A stretch of DNA of 64,000 bases from Denitromonas ohlonensis (GCF_007625205.1 NZ_VMNI01000007.1:248001-312000); one strand, 5' to 3'. Positions 36,848 through 46,845 are shown, counted from the stretch's first letter. Notes: generated from the sequence alone by a model not told the origin. Numbers and translations are program-made.

Positions 36848-37048
36848 ATGAGCTTCATCGATTCACCGATCGGCCGCTGCGAGAAGGTGCGCGAAATGGT
36901 CTTGCTCGACGAGACTCAGCAGGAATGCGCTTACGAGCACGGCTGCCCACCGGGGCGGGACTGCCCGCTTGAAGGCTGCTTTGCGCGAGTCAGCGGCATG
37001 TCTGACGCCCACGCCGAAGCGGTGGCCGGGAAGAAAACCCGCGGATAA
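36848..37048 (+). CDS. Small cysteine-rich protein
   Basis: 66 residues, ATG 36848 with strong AAGGAG seven bases upstream. Five cysteines: RCEKV (Cys11), QECAYEHGCPPGRDCPLEGC (Cys27, 33, 39, 44). The spacing (6, 6, 5) suggests a metal or redox site. No signal peptide. Not recognised; the strong RBS and acidic/cysteine composition support a real gene. Confidence 0.65.
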   Translation: MSFIDSPIGRCEKVREMVLLDETQQECAYEHGCPPGRDCPLEGCFARVSGMSDAHAEAVAGKKTRG

Positions 37049-37136
37049 GCCGCCTGCGTCACGAGGGCAGACGGCATGTCGGCGCGGTAAAAGTGAACTA
37101 GCGGCGGAATTCGTCAAGCGTTTGCCAAACGCGAGG

Positions 37137-37216
37137 GTAGGGCGGATAAGCGAAGCGCATCCGCCATCGGTGCCGCGTCGGTGCCGAGTCGGGCGGACGC
37201 CCCGCGCTTATCTGCC
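37137..37216. repeat. GTAG palindromic (REP-like) element c
   Basis: GTAG followed by a hairpin GGCGGAT (37141-37147)/ATCCGCC (37159-37165) with AAGCGAAGCGC core; a degenerate inverted copy CGCTTATCTGCC ends at 37216. Lies between the small Cys-rich gene and a convergent hypothetical gene. Confidence 0.7.
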
Positions 37217-37221
37217 TTGCA

Positions 37222-37659
37222 TCAATTCGCCGGGACGTCGATCCCCCGCGCCCCCAGCCAGTGCCGGTCGATCTCCCATGCCACGGTCTTGACGCCCGGC
37301 TGCTTCATCACAATGTCGCGCGCCTCGAACTGCAGGCTTGCCAGTTCCTTTTGCGCCGCGATGAAGGCGGCGTCGTTGGTGTCGAGCACGTTGATGTTGG
37401 GGTAAAGCACCTTGATGACGCGGGTCACTGACACATCGCGGCTGCGCGGCGTGCTCATCACGGCTTTGCCGTCCTCAACCCGCAGCACGCGGAAGGGATA
37501 GGGGTAGGCCTTGAGCGCGGCGCTGCCTTCGGCCGCAATCGCCGCGTTGAGCGTGCGTGCCTGGCTGTCGGGGCGCTGGATGAACCAGTCGACCGCCCAG
37601 GCCACGACGATCGCGAGGGCGATCAACTGCCAGGTGCGGAGTTTGAAGCGTGTCTTCAT
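37222..37659 (-). CDS. Hypothetical membrane-anchored protein
   Basis: 145 residues. Basic start, one membrane helix (about 9-27, LRTWQLIALAIVVAWAVDWF), then a periplasmic domain with YPYPFRVLRVEDGKAVMSTP, VIKVLYPNINVLDTNDAAF and MKQPGVKTVAWEIDRHWLG. Family not recognised. About 100 bp downstream of the SDR gene on the same strand. Confidence 0.7.
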   Translation of the reverse strand: MKTRFKLRTWQLIALAIVVAWAVDWFIQRPDSQARTLNAAIAAEGSAALKAYPYPFRVLRVEDGKAVMSTPRSRDVSVTRVIKVLYPNINVLDTNDAAFIAAQKELASLQFEARDIVMKQPGVKTVAWEIDRHWLGARGIDVPAN

Positions 37660-37762
37660 GGGGCGTTTTCCTGCTCACACGGGGGGCTCGTTGGAGCGTG
37701 TATGGACCTGCGGTGTCGATGTGCGTTCATCCCGTCGCGGGTGGGCGCCGGTTTACGTTGCG

Positions 37763-38494
37763 CTACCACGGCTCGGCCGATGGCCGCACATCCTGTTCAA
37801 AAGTCCAGGCGCTGCGCGGCTGCCGGTGGAGCTGCCAGTAAACCTCGGCCAGATCGTCCGGCTTGACGACGCCGTCCTCGCCCTTGCTGGCGTAGAGCGC
37901 CGGCATGAGTTGGGCGGTGTTGGCGTTTTCAATCAAGCCATCGACCACCACATGCGCGACATGAATGCCTTGCGGCCCCAACTCACGCGCCATGCTCTGT
38001 GCCAGCGCGCGCAAGGCGTGCTTGCCGCCGGCAAAGGCCGCAAACCCAATGCCGCCGCGCAGGCTGGCCGAGGCGCCGGTAAAAAGAATCGTGCCGCGCT
38101 GGCGGCTCAGCATGCGCTTGGCCACTTCGCGCCCGACCAGAAAACCGGCAAAGGCGCACATCTCCCACACCTTGCGATAGACCTGCGCCGTGGTCTCGGC
38201 AATACCGAAGCGCACGTTGCCGCCCACGTTGAAAACGGTCACCGTAATGGGCCCCAGAGTGGCCTCCACGTGTTCGATGAGCTCAATCACCTGCTGCTCG
38301 TCGCGCGCGTCGGAGTGTATGGCGGTGGCGTCCGCGCCGAGCGCCTGAACGTCGCGCACCAGTGATTCCATGTCGCCCCGACGGCGAGTCGCCACAATGT
38401 CGTAGCCCTCGCGCGCAAAGCGCTTGGCTATCGCCGCGCCGAGGTGGTCACCCGCGCCGACGATGAGCGCGATGGGTCGGGTATTGCTTGCCAT
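37763..38494 (-). CDS. Short-chain dehydrogenase/reductase-like protein lacking the catalytic Tyr
   Basis: 243 residues. Cofactor loop LIVGAGDHLGAAIAKRFARE (residues 10-29) and VFNVGGNV instead of NNAG. The catalytic Ser is present (FTGASAS, near 142), but the Tyr of YxxxK is Phe (Phe154 AGG Lys158). Such members may be inactive, use other chemistry, or be regulatory. Same strand as the metal transporter gene upstream (67-bp gap). Confidence 0.88.
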   Translation of the reverse strand: MASNTRPIALIVGAGDHLGAAIAKRFAREGYDIVATRRRGDMESLVRDVQALGADATAIHSDARDEQQVIELIEHVEATLGPITVTVFNVGGNVRFGIAETTAQVYRKVWEMCAFAGFLVGREVAKRMLSRQRGTILFTGASASLRGGIGFAAFAGGKHALRALAQSMARELGPQGIHVAHVVVDGLIENANTAQLMPALYASKGEDGVVKPDDLAEVYWQLHRQPRSAWTFEQDVRPSAEPW

Positions 38495-38561
38495 GCTCAG
38501 TCTCCTGTGTCTGCGTGCGTGTCGTGCGGCACGCCTGTCATACCGCAGACCTTACGCCGTT

Positions 38562-39203
38562 TCAGTTCACCATGCCGGCGGCCAGCTTCTCCTGATCAAT
38601 CTCCGCGCGCGCCTGTCGCACCACACTGGTGGACGCGGTCAGTGCCAATCCGGCCACCACGGCCGCCACCAGCAAATCGGGCCAGGCCGAGCCGGTGCCG
38701 AACACGCCGAATGCGGCCAGCACGATGGCCACGTTCACGATCGCGTCATTGCGGCTGCACAGCCACACCGAGCGCATGTTCGCGTCGCCATCGCGGTAGG
38801 CGTAAAGCATGATCGCCACCAATACGTTGGCCGCCAGCGCCACCAACCCGATCACGCCCATGGTGATCGCCTCGGGCGGCACGCCTGCCATCGCCGCCCA
38901 CAGCGTCTTGCCCAGCACGAACAGCCCGTAGGCGCCCATGGTGAATCCCTTCACCAGCGCCGCCCGCGCCCGCCACAGCAGGCCCATCGACAGCACGGCG
39001 AGCGAGATTCCGTAGTTGGCGGCATCGCCGGCAAAGTCCACCGCATCGGCCAGCAGCGACACCGAGCCCGAGCGCATTCCGCCAACGATCTCAACGATGA
39101 ACATCAGCGCGTTGATCACCAGCGCAATCCACAAGGCCCGCCGGTAACGCGGCCCCACCATCGGCGCCGGTGACCCACACCCATCGTTGCAACAGCCCGC
39201 CAT
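38562..39203 (-). CDS. Cation-efflux-type (CDF-like) transporter, CadR-controlled
   Basis: 213 residues from ATG 39203 with GGAG eight bases upstream (a GTG start at 39212 is also possible). N-terminal cysteines (AGCCNDGCGSP) suggest metal binding. About six helices; polar motifs LLADAVDFAGDAANYG (helix 2) and SRNDAIVNVAI (helix 5) match CDF metal sites. It is transcribed from a CadR-type promoter with the divergent regulator, so Cd/Pb/Zn export is likely. Confidence 0.85.
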   Translation of the reverse strand: MAGCCNDGCGSPAPMVGPRYRRALWIALVINALMFIVEIVGGMRSGSVSLLADAVDFAGDAANYGISLAVLSMGLLWRARAALVKGFTMGAYGLFVLGKTLWAAMAGVPPEAITMGVIGLVALAANVLVAIMLYAYRDGDANMRSVWLCSRNDAIVNVAIVLAAFGVFGTGSAWPDLLVAAVVAGLALTASTSVVRQARAEIDQEKLAAGMVN

Positions 39204-39232
39204 TGCCTTCACTCCAGTGTTTCAATATGCCT

Positions 39233-39263
39233 ATTTGAAACCCTGAAGCCACTCCAGGGTCAA
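39233..39263 (-). promoter_or_regulatory. CadR/PbrR-type operator-promoter
   Basis: Minus-strand -35 TTGACC (39263-39258) and -10 TCAAAT (39238-39233) are 19 bp apart, the long spacer typical of MerR-activated promoters. The spacer contains the dyad ACCCTG-N9-CAGGGT (39240-39260), close to known CadR/PbrR operators. Controls the transporter gene to its left and probably the regulator too. Confidence 0.8.
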
Positions 39264-39297
39264 CCGTCGCAAGCCAAACAAATCAGAGGACAGCCCG

Positions 39298-39762
39298 ATG
39301 CGCATCGGAGAACTCGCCCAGTCCTGCTGCGTGGATGCAGACACCATCCGCTTCTATGAGAAACGGGGCCTGTTGCCACCGCCTCAAAGGCAAAGCAACG
39401 GCTACCGTAGCTTTGACACCCAGCACGTTGAACGCCTCGCCTTCATCCGCCATTGCCGCGCGCTCGACATGTCGCTGGCCGAGATCCAGCGCCTGCTCGA
39501 CGCCGGCAGCCACCCCGATGCCGACTGCGGCGACATCAATGCCTTGATCGACAACCACCTCGACACGCTCCGCCAGCGCATCGCCAGCATGCAAGCGCTG
39601 GAGCAGCAATTACAGGCACTGCGAAGCCGCTGCGGCGAACATCGCGCGGTGGAGGCCTGTGGAATTCTGAATGAATTGACGGCGGTGGCCATCGGGTCGG
39701 TGAGTGATGGCGCGGGCGTCGAGATTGGCCCTGGTGCTGACGATGGCGCCGGAGAGCGATGA
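39298..39762 (+). CDS. cadR: Cd(II)/Pb(II)-responsive MerR-family regulator
   Basis: 154 residues. MerR HTH (MRIGELAQSCCVDADTIRFY), then dimer helix. Metal cysteines Cys77 (DADCGDI), Cys112 and Cys121 (RCGEHRAVEACG) match the CadR/PbrR pattern. The last ~25 residues after NELTAVA are Gly/Ala-rich and probably run beyond the usual CadR end. Divergent from the CDF transporter, sharing an operator. Confidence 0.88.
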   Translation: MRIGELAQSCCVDADTIRFYEKRGLLPPPQRQSNGYRSFDTQHVERLAFIRHCRALDMSLAEIQRLLDAGSHPDADCGDINALIDNHLDTLRQRIASMQALEQQLQALRSRCGEHRAVEACGILNELTAVAIGSVSDGAGVEIGPGADDGAGER

Positions 39763-39879
39763 ATGCCAGGGCGTGTTCCGCGGCGTGGGTGATCGAAAGT
39801 TGCAGATCGTCGAGTGTGCGGGTGACGAGGTCAGGTGAGAAGCGCTTGTCGCGCAGTGCGGCGAGCACGCCCCGATCCG

Positions 39880-40740
39880 TCAGCTCACCCGGACTTCGAC
39901 CTCCATCCCCGCGAACGCATCTGCTGCGCCCACGTAGCTGCCAGACACCGGCATCAATTGACGGATGTCGCGGGCCACGGCGACCGGCACCAGATTGAAT
40001 CCGCCGATGCTGCGATTGGTGGGGTCGAAGTTGATCCAGCCCGCGCCAGGTACATACACCTCTGCCCATGCGTGGGTGGATCCGGAGCCCGCGGAACCGG
40101 TCGCCGTATTTTGCGGGTCGTACAGATAGCCGGAGACGATCCGGGCGCCCATGTCCAGACTGCGCACGGCTTCGGCGAACAGAACGGCGAAGTCGCGGCA
40201 CGAACCCCGCCCGCGATCGAGCGATTCGATCGGCGTCTGGGTGCCTTCGCTTTCACGCACTTCGTAGAGCAATGATTCCGACACGCCGTGGCTGATCGCT
40301 TTCAGCAATTCGAGCGTGTCGGGCGCGGCGCCGTGCACGAATGATCGGGCCCACTTCTGGACGCGGCCCATCGGGTCAAGGTATTGCTGGATCGCGAGGC
40401 CGCCCAGATCTGCGCGATCATCGTTGGAATAGAAGAAGGGGTAGCTGAGGGCAGTCGCCGCGATATTGAAGATCGGCCAGGGGTTGGCGGTGAGATCCAG
40501 CGCGAGATTGCTTTCAATCCGCAATGCGTCGGTCTTGCCGGTGAACGATGCCGTCGCGACAGCATTGCCCGAGACATCGTGCGCCCAGGCGATTGTCGCG
40601 TCGGGAGACACCTGCACGGCGTGCGACATGAGTTGCAGTTCGCGGCTTTCTCTGGGGCGCAGCATCAGCCGGTGCGGATTCAGGCTGACCGGCGTGCGGT
40701 AGTGATAGACCGTTGTATGGCTGATTTGTATTCGAGTCAC
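39880..40740 (-). CDS. Transglutaminase-like cysteine protease-fold protein
   Basis: 286 residues from a GTG at 40740 (AAGGAG 12 bases upstream). N-terminal bacterial transglutaminase domain (YHYRTPVSLNPHRLMLRPRE), then catalytic core with Cys in GRGSCRDFAVLFAEAVRSLD, His in GSTHAWAEVYVPGAGW and Asp in INFDPTN. Likely a peptidase or cross-linking enzyme; the substrate is unknown. 117 bp separate it from the cadR stop, with no recognised gene in the gap. Confidence 0.85.
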   Translation of the reverse strand: MTRIQISHTTVYHYRTPVSLNPHRLMLRPRESRELQLMSHAVQVSPDATIAWAHDVSGNAVATASFTGKTDALRIESNLALDLTANPWPIFNIAATALSYPFFYSNDDRADLGGLAIQQYLDPMGRVQKWARSFVHGAAPDTLELLKAISHGVSESLLYEVRESEGTQTPIESLDRGRGSCRDFAVLFAEAVRSLDMGARIVSGYLYDPQNTATGSAGSGSTHAWAEVYVPGAGWINFDPTNRSIGGFNLVPVAVARDIRQLMPVSGSYVGAADAFAGMEVEVRVS

Positions 40741-40968
40741 GGCGGTGCGGCGCTCCTTGTGAGCAAGCAGACTAACACTTTGGCTGCCGTCTCCCGGATG
40801 CGGCGATGCGCAATCCTGGGTTGGCGCTTGATTCCGACAGGTCCGGGTGGCGGCGCTGCGGGTCTTTTCCGGGTCACGACCGCCGCTGGCATCTGTGCGG
40901 CGGGTTGGGTGGGCGCTGCCGCCGACAATCAAGTGGACCGCGGTGACGGACCTTCGGTGAAATCAATG

Positions 40969-41928
40969 TCAGTTTTTGCGCTTTGTGTCGGCGGCTGACG
41001 GGCGTCCTGGAGTGGCGGCTGCAGGCCGCGCACGCGGATCCGGTGCATTGTCCCCCGCCGCCTGTATCCGCGATCGTAGTTCGTCGGCCGCGTGTTGCGC
41101 ACGCGCCGACAGCGGCCACTCGGCCCGATGAATCAACCACAAGGTATCGACCACCGTCGGTTCGCCTGCGATGACCTGGATCGCCTCCGGCCGTGCGAAA
41201 GCCTGCCGTGCGTAGCGCGGGAGTACGGTGAAACCCAGCCCGAGAGCAACGGGTTCGGGGATGAGGGCGATCTGGTTGGTGAAGCCGGTGCAGCGTAGCG
41301 TGCGAATGCCGGGGGCGCCGGGGAAGCGGCGGGTGAGCAGGCGGCTGGCCATGGCGTGGCCGTCGGGGTGGTTGATGAAGCCGAGGGCGTCGAGGTCGGT
41401 CCAGGTGCGGGCGGGCACGCCAGCGGGGGCGATGAGTTCGAGCGGCTCTTCGGCGAAGCGGGTGACGGTGAGGCGTGGGTCGTCGGGCTTGAGCGTGACG
41501 AGGCCGAGCTCGAAGTGGTTGTCGAGCACCGCGGTGAGCACGTCGTGGTCGGGGGCGAAGCGGTGGCGAATACTGAGGCCGGGGTGGCGTTGCTGGAGGT
41601 CGAGTAAATGGGGGTAGAGGGCGAGGCCGATGCTGCCGGGGGTGATGAGGCTGATCTCGCCGCGGGTGGGGTCGTTGTCGCTGAGGCGCCGGTGCAGGCG
41701 CGCGTCGGCGGCGCCGACGTCGGTGCAGTAGTCGAGCAGGGCACGGCCGGCGGGGGTGAGTTCGATCTGGCGGGGGCGGCGGATGAGCAGCGGACCGAGC
41801 TGCGCTTCGAGCCGCTGTACATGCTGGCTGACGGCGGCCTGGGTGAGGTCGAGGCGCTCGGCGGTTCGGGTGAAGTTGCCCAATTCGGCGAGGGTGCTGA
41901 AGCTGCGCAGCCATTGCGGATTTAGCAT
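40969..41928 (-). CDS. LysR-family regulator, divergent from VOC protein
   Basis: 319 residues. HTH WLRSFSTLAELGNFTRTAER, TQAAVSQHVQRLEAQLG; effector domain from GEISLITPGSIGLALYPHLL; C-terminal tail rich in Ala/Pro/Arg, likely unstructured. Divergently transcribed from a glyoxalase-fold gene with 96 bp between starts; that gene is its probable target. Confidence 0.9.
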   Translation of the reverse strand: MLNPQWLRSFSTLAELGNFTRTAERLDLTQAAVSQHVQRLEAQLGPLLIRRPRQIELTPAGRALLDYCTDVGAADARLHRRLSDNDPTRGEISLITPGSIGLALYPHLLDLQQRHPGLSIRHRFAPDHDVLTAVLDNHFELGLVTLKPDDPRLTVTRFAEEPLELIAPAGVPARTWTDLDALGFINHPDGHAMASRLLTRRFPGAPGIRTLRCTGFTNQIALIPEPVALGLGFTVLPRYARQAFARPEAIQVIAGEPTVVDTLWLIHRAEWPLSARAQHAADELRSRIQAAGDNAPDPRARPAAATPGRPSAADTKRKN

Positions 41929-42007
41929 AATGAACAGTTATCGAAATTATCAGTTATGACTCATTGTTGATTATCGCTGTGCACACCTAGACTGGCTACT
42001 GTTCATT
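41929..42007. promoter_or_regulatory. Inverted repeats in LysR/VOC divergent region
   Basis: AATGAACAGT (41929-41938) and ACTGTTCATT (41998-42007) are perfect 10-bp inverted repeats at the two ends of the intergenic region, 59 bp apart. AT-rich repeats lie between them. Candidate looped operator for the LysR protein. Confidence 0.5.
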
Positions 42008-42024
42008 CAAACGGAGTTGCCATC

Positions 42025-42528
42025 ATGTCGCACACGTATCCGCGCAGTTTTTCCCACATTGGCCTGTCGGTGACGGATCTCGACGCCGCCGTGAAGTTCT
42101 ACACTGAGGTGATGGGCTGGTACCTGATCATGCCGCCGACCACCATCACCGAAGACGATTCGGCCATCGGCGTGATGTGCACCGATGTGTTCGGCGCCGA
42201 TTGGGGTTCGTTCCGCATCGCGCATCTGTCGACGGGCGATCGCATCGGGGTGGAGATTTTCGAATTCCGCAACGCGCAGAAGCCGGACAACAATTTTGAG
42301 TACTGGAAGAGCGGCGTCTTCCACTTCTGCGTGCAGGACCCGGACGTGGAAGGCTTGGCCGCGAAAGTGGTGGCGGCCGGCGGAAAGCAGCGCATGCCGG
42401 TGCGCGAGTACTTTCCGGGCGAGAAGCCCTACCGCATGGTGTACATGGAAGACCCGTTCGGCAACATCCTGGAGATCTACAGCCACAGCTATGAGCTGAC
42501 GTATGCGGCCGGGGCGTATCAGAGGTAG
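42025..42528 (+). CDS. VOC (glyoxalase/dioxygenase-fold) protein
   Basis: 167 residues. Two beta-alpha-beta modules: SHIGLSVTDLDAAVKFYTEV (metal His near 11), GVEIFEFRNAQ, GVFHFCVQDPDVEGLAAKVV (second His) and YMEDPFGNILEIYSHS (Glu). Metal-binding His/His/Glu set fits lactoylglutathione lyase or extradiol-like enzymes; reaction not predictable. Its TAG stop lies inside a GTAG palindrome. Confidence 0.88.
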   Translation: MSHTYPRSFSHIGLSVTDLDAAVKFYTEVMGWYLIMPPTTITEDDSAIGVMCTDVFGADWGSFRIAHLSTGDRIGVEIFEFRNAQKPDNNFEYWKSGVFHFCVQDPDVEGLAAKVVAAGGKQRMPVREYFPGEKPYRMVYMEDPFGNILEIYSHSYELTYAAGAYQR

Positions 42529-42587
42529 GGCCGTGCTTTGGGTGGTGGGGCGGTGGCGGCGGATGACGCTGCGCTCATCCGCCCTAC
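42525..42587. repeat. GTAG palindromic (REP-like) element d, overlapping a stop codon
   Basis: 63 bp from GTAGGG (42525-42530) to CCCTAC (42582-42587), with an inner hairpin GGCGGATGA (42558-42566)/TCATCCGCC (42575-42583) and an eight-base loop. The TAG of the first GTAG is the stop of the VOC gene. Confidence 0.75.
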
Positions 42588-42614
42588 AGCATGAGCGAAG
42601 CGGAGGCGGTAACG

Positions 42615-43052
42615 CTACGCGCGAGTGCGGCGCGGGGCTTTGCGGGTTGGCTCGGCTTGTGTGTTGAAAATGCCCTGCGCGGCGGCCTTGAGGAGTTTCT
42701 GGAAGCTGGGGCAGGCGGCGTGGCTGGGGGCGGGGCAGGCGGCGGCGTGGCGCAGGCCGTTGCTGACGGCGCGCAGGCGCTTGATGAGGGCGTCGATCTC
42801 GTCCGCCTTGGCCGACAGTAATTGTCGGTCGATGTTGGGCTCGCCGTCCGGCGAGAGCATGGCGTGCACTTCGTCGAGCGATAGGCCGGCGGCCTGGCCG
42901 AGGGCGATGAGCGCGAGCTGGTCGAGCACGCCGGGCGCAAAGCGGCGGCGCAGGCCGTCGCGCCCGACCGAATGGATGAGCCCGCGCTTTTCGTAATAGC
43001 GCAGCGTCGAGGCGGGCACGCCGGTGCGTTTGGCGACTTCTGCAATGTCCAT
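42615..43052 (-). CDS. MerR-family transcriptional regulator
   Basis: 145 residues. HTH MDIAEVAKRTGVPASTLRYY, EKRGLIHSVGRDGLRRRF; coiled dimer helix; cysteines at AACPAPSHAACPSF near the C-terminus, not the SoxR CxxCxC pattern. Divergent from a three-gene operon whose promoter has the MerR-type 19-bp spacer. Signal unknown; could be thiol, metal or electrophile. Confidence 0.9.
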   Translation of the reverse strand: MDIAEVAKRTGVPASTLRYYEKRGLIHSVGRDGLRRRFAPGVLDQLALIALGQAAGLSLDEVHAMLSPDGEPNIDRQLLSAKADEIDALIKRLRAVSNGLRHAAACPAPSHAACPSFQKLLKAAAQGIFNTQAEPTRKAPRRTRA

Positions 43053-43062
43053 TCAAGACCCC

Positions 43063-43093
43063 TTGACTTGAAGTTGACTTCAACTTTTAGAGT
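43063..43093 (+). promoter_or_regulatory. MerR-type operator-promoter for DUF2938-flavodoxin operon
   Basis: TTGACT (43063-43068), 19-bp spacer, TAGAGT (43088-43093). The spacer contains the perfect dyad TTGAAGT-TG-ACTTCAA (43068-43083). The long spacer and central dyad are the MerR mode of activation by DNA underwinding. Confidence 0.75.
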
Positions 43094-43134
43094 GTTCTCT
43101 ACAAGCCAGTTAGTCAACGATCAAGGAGGTTCTC

Positions 43135-43629
43135 ATGTCACTGCTTCAAGACATTATCAAGGTGGTTTTCATTGGTGCCGGCGCGACCGTGGTCATGGAC
43201 CTGTGGCTCGCGCTGTTGCGCCGCTTTGGCATCCAGGGGCTGAACTTTGCCCTGCTGGGGCGTTGGGCGGGGCATCTGGGGCGCGGCACGCTGGTGCATC
43301 CGGCCATTGCCAAGTCGGCGCCCATTGCGGGCGAGCGTGCGCTGGGCTGGGCGGTGCACTACGCCGTGGGCGTGGTGTTTGCCGCGGTGCTGGTGGCGGC
43401 CTTCGGCATGGCGTGGCTGCTGCGCCCAACCCTGTTGCCGGCGTTGCTGTTTGGCGTGGCGACGGTGGTGGCGCCGCTGTTTGTGATGCAGCCGGCCATG
43501 GGCGCGGGGTTTGCCGCGTCGAAAACCCCCACGCCGCTGAAGAACTGCGCGCGCAGCGTGGTGAACCATGCGGTGTTTGGCCTGGGCTTGTACCTTTCCG
43601 CCGTGCTCGTGGTCGCGCTTGCGCGCTGA
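43135..43629 (+). CDS. DUF2938 family membrane protein
   Basis: 164 residues, about four membrane helices. Start MSLLQDIIKVVFIGAGATVV with RBS AAGGAGG; conserved ALLGRWAGHLGRGTLVHPAI and LGWAVHYAVGVVFAAVLVAA. DUF2938 proteins are uncharacterised. First gene of the MerR-controlled operon. Confidence 0.88.
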   Translation: MSLLQDIIKVVFIGAGATVVMDLWLALLRRFGIQGLNFALLGRWAGHLGRGTLVHPAIAKSAPIAGERALGWAVHYAVGVVFAAVLVAAFGMAWLLRPTLLPALLFGVATVVAPLFVMQPAMGAGFAASKTPTPLKNCARSVVNHAVFGLGLYLSAVLVVALAR

Positions 43630-43664
43630 GCCGGTGTTCTTCTGACGTTTTGGGAGTTTCCAAC

Positions 43665-44264
43665 ATGCATACGATTGCCATTGCCTATCACAGTGCCCAC
43701 GGCCATACCGAGCATATTGCCCGGCACATTGCCGACGGCGCCCGCACGCTGGCGTGCATCCGGGCCGATCTGCTCCAGGCGGAGGCGCTGACCGCCGCGC
43801 CGGATGTGCTGACCGGCTACGACGGCGTGATCCTCGGCTCGCCCACCTATCTGGGCGGCGTATCGGGGCCCTTCAAGTCCTTCATGGACGCGACCGGCCG
43901 CCTGTGGCGCACGCAACGGCTGCGCGGCAAGCTCGCCGCTGGCTTTACGGTGTCGTCGCTGCCGGCGGGCGACAAGCAGTCGACGCTGATGTCGATGTTC
44001 GTGTTCTGCATGCAGCACGGCATGCTGTGGGCGGGAAACCCGGTGCTGCCCGAGCAGCACGATGGGGTGCCCTATGACGAGGCGGCGAATCGGCTGGGGT
44101 CGTGGTCGGGCTTGATGGCGCAGGCCGGGCATGGGGCGGCGGCTGATGCCTTCGTGCCCGGCGACATCAAATCGGCACGGCTGTTCGGGGTGCATTTTGC
44201 GCAGGCGCTGCAGCGCCTGGGGGGCACGGTTGGCGTGCGTTCGGAACAGGAGGTGTGCGCATGA
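43665..44264 (+). CDS. Flavodoxin-fold NAD(P)H:quinone reductase-like protein
   Basis: 199 residues from ATG 43665. FMN-phosphate loop YHSAHGHTEHIARHI near residue 8, and LGSPTYLGGVSGPFKSFMDA near 60, in the manner of WrbA/NQO flavodoxins. FTVSSLPAGDKQSTLMSMFV near 98 is typical. Probably reduces quinones or other electrophiles with FMN. Overlaps the DUF2798 gene by four bases. Confidence 0.9.
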   Translation: MHTIAIAYHSAHGHTEHIARHIADGARTLACIRADLLQAEALTAAPDVLTGYDGVILGSPTYLGGVSGPFKSFMDATGRLWRTQRLRGKLAAGFTVSSLPAGDKQSTLMSMFVFCMQHGMLWAGNPVLPEQHDGVPYDEAANRLGSWSGLMAQAGHGAAADAFVPGDIKSARLFGVHFAQALQRLGGTVGVRSEQEVCA

Positions 44265-44488
44265 TTCCCGCAAAATTCGGATCGGCCCTGTTCAGCTTGA
44301 TTCTGTCGGGCTTGATGTCGCTTATGGTGTCTGGCATCGCGACATTTCGCGCGACGGGCTTTTCGCCCGACTTTCTCGGCCTGTGGGTTGGCGCGTGGCT
44401 CACCGCGTGGCTGTTTGCCTTTCCGGCGGTGATGCTGGTGTCGCCGGTGGCGCGGCGGATGGTCGGGGCACTGGTGGCAAAGGCGTGA
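44261..44488 (+). CDS. DUF2798 family membrane protein
   Basis: 75 residues from ATG 44261 (AGGAGG seven bases upstream); two membrane helices (FSLILSGLMSLMVSGIATF and AWLTAWLFAFPAVMLV) and the FSPDFLGLWVGAWL linker of the DUF2798 family. Small inner-membrane protein of unknown role; last gene of the MerR-controlled operon. Confidence 0.85.
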   Translation: MIPAKFGSALFSLILSGLMSLMVSGIATFRATGFSPDFLGLWVGAWLTAWLFAFPAVMLVSPVARRMVGALVAKA

Positions 44489-44505
44489 GACGCATCGCCG
44501 GCATG

Positions 44506-44545
44506 AAAAACCCCACGCGCCCTTGGCGGGCGGCGTGGGGTTGTT
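44506..44545. terminator. Terminator between DUF2798 and katG
   Basis: Stem AACCCCACGC (44509-44518)/GCGTGGGGTT (44533-44542). Read on the minus strand it is followed by a run of T (AAAAA at 44506-44510 on plus), giving a good terminator for katG; the plus side is weaker (TTGTTG). Confidence 0.8.
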
Positions 44546-44563
44546 GCGTCAGGCTCAGGTGAA

Positions 44564-46810
<2,247 letters not shown>

Positions 46811-46845
46811 TCATGTCTTCAGCTTAGGCTTCTGCGTCTAGGATA

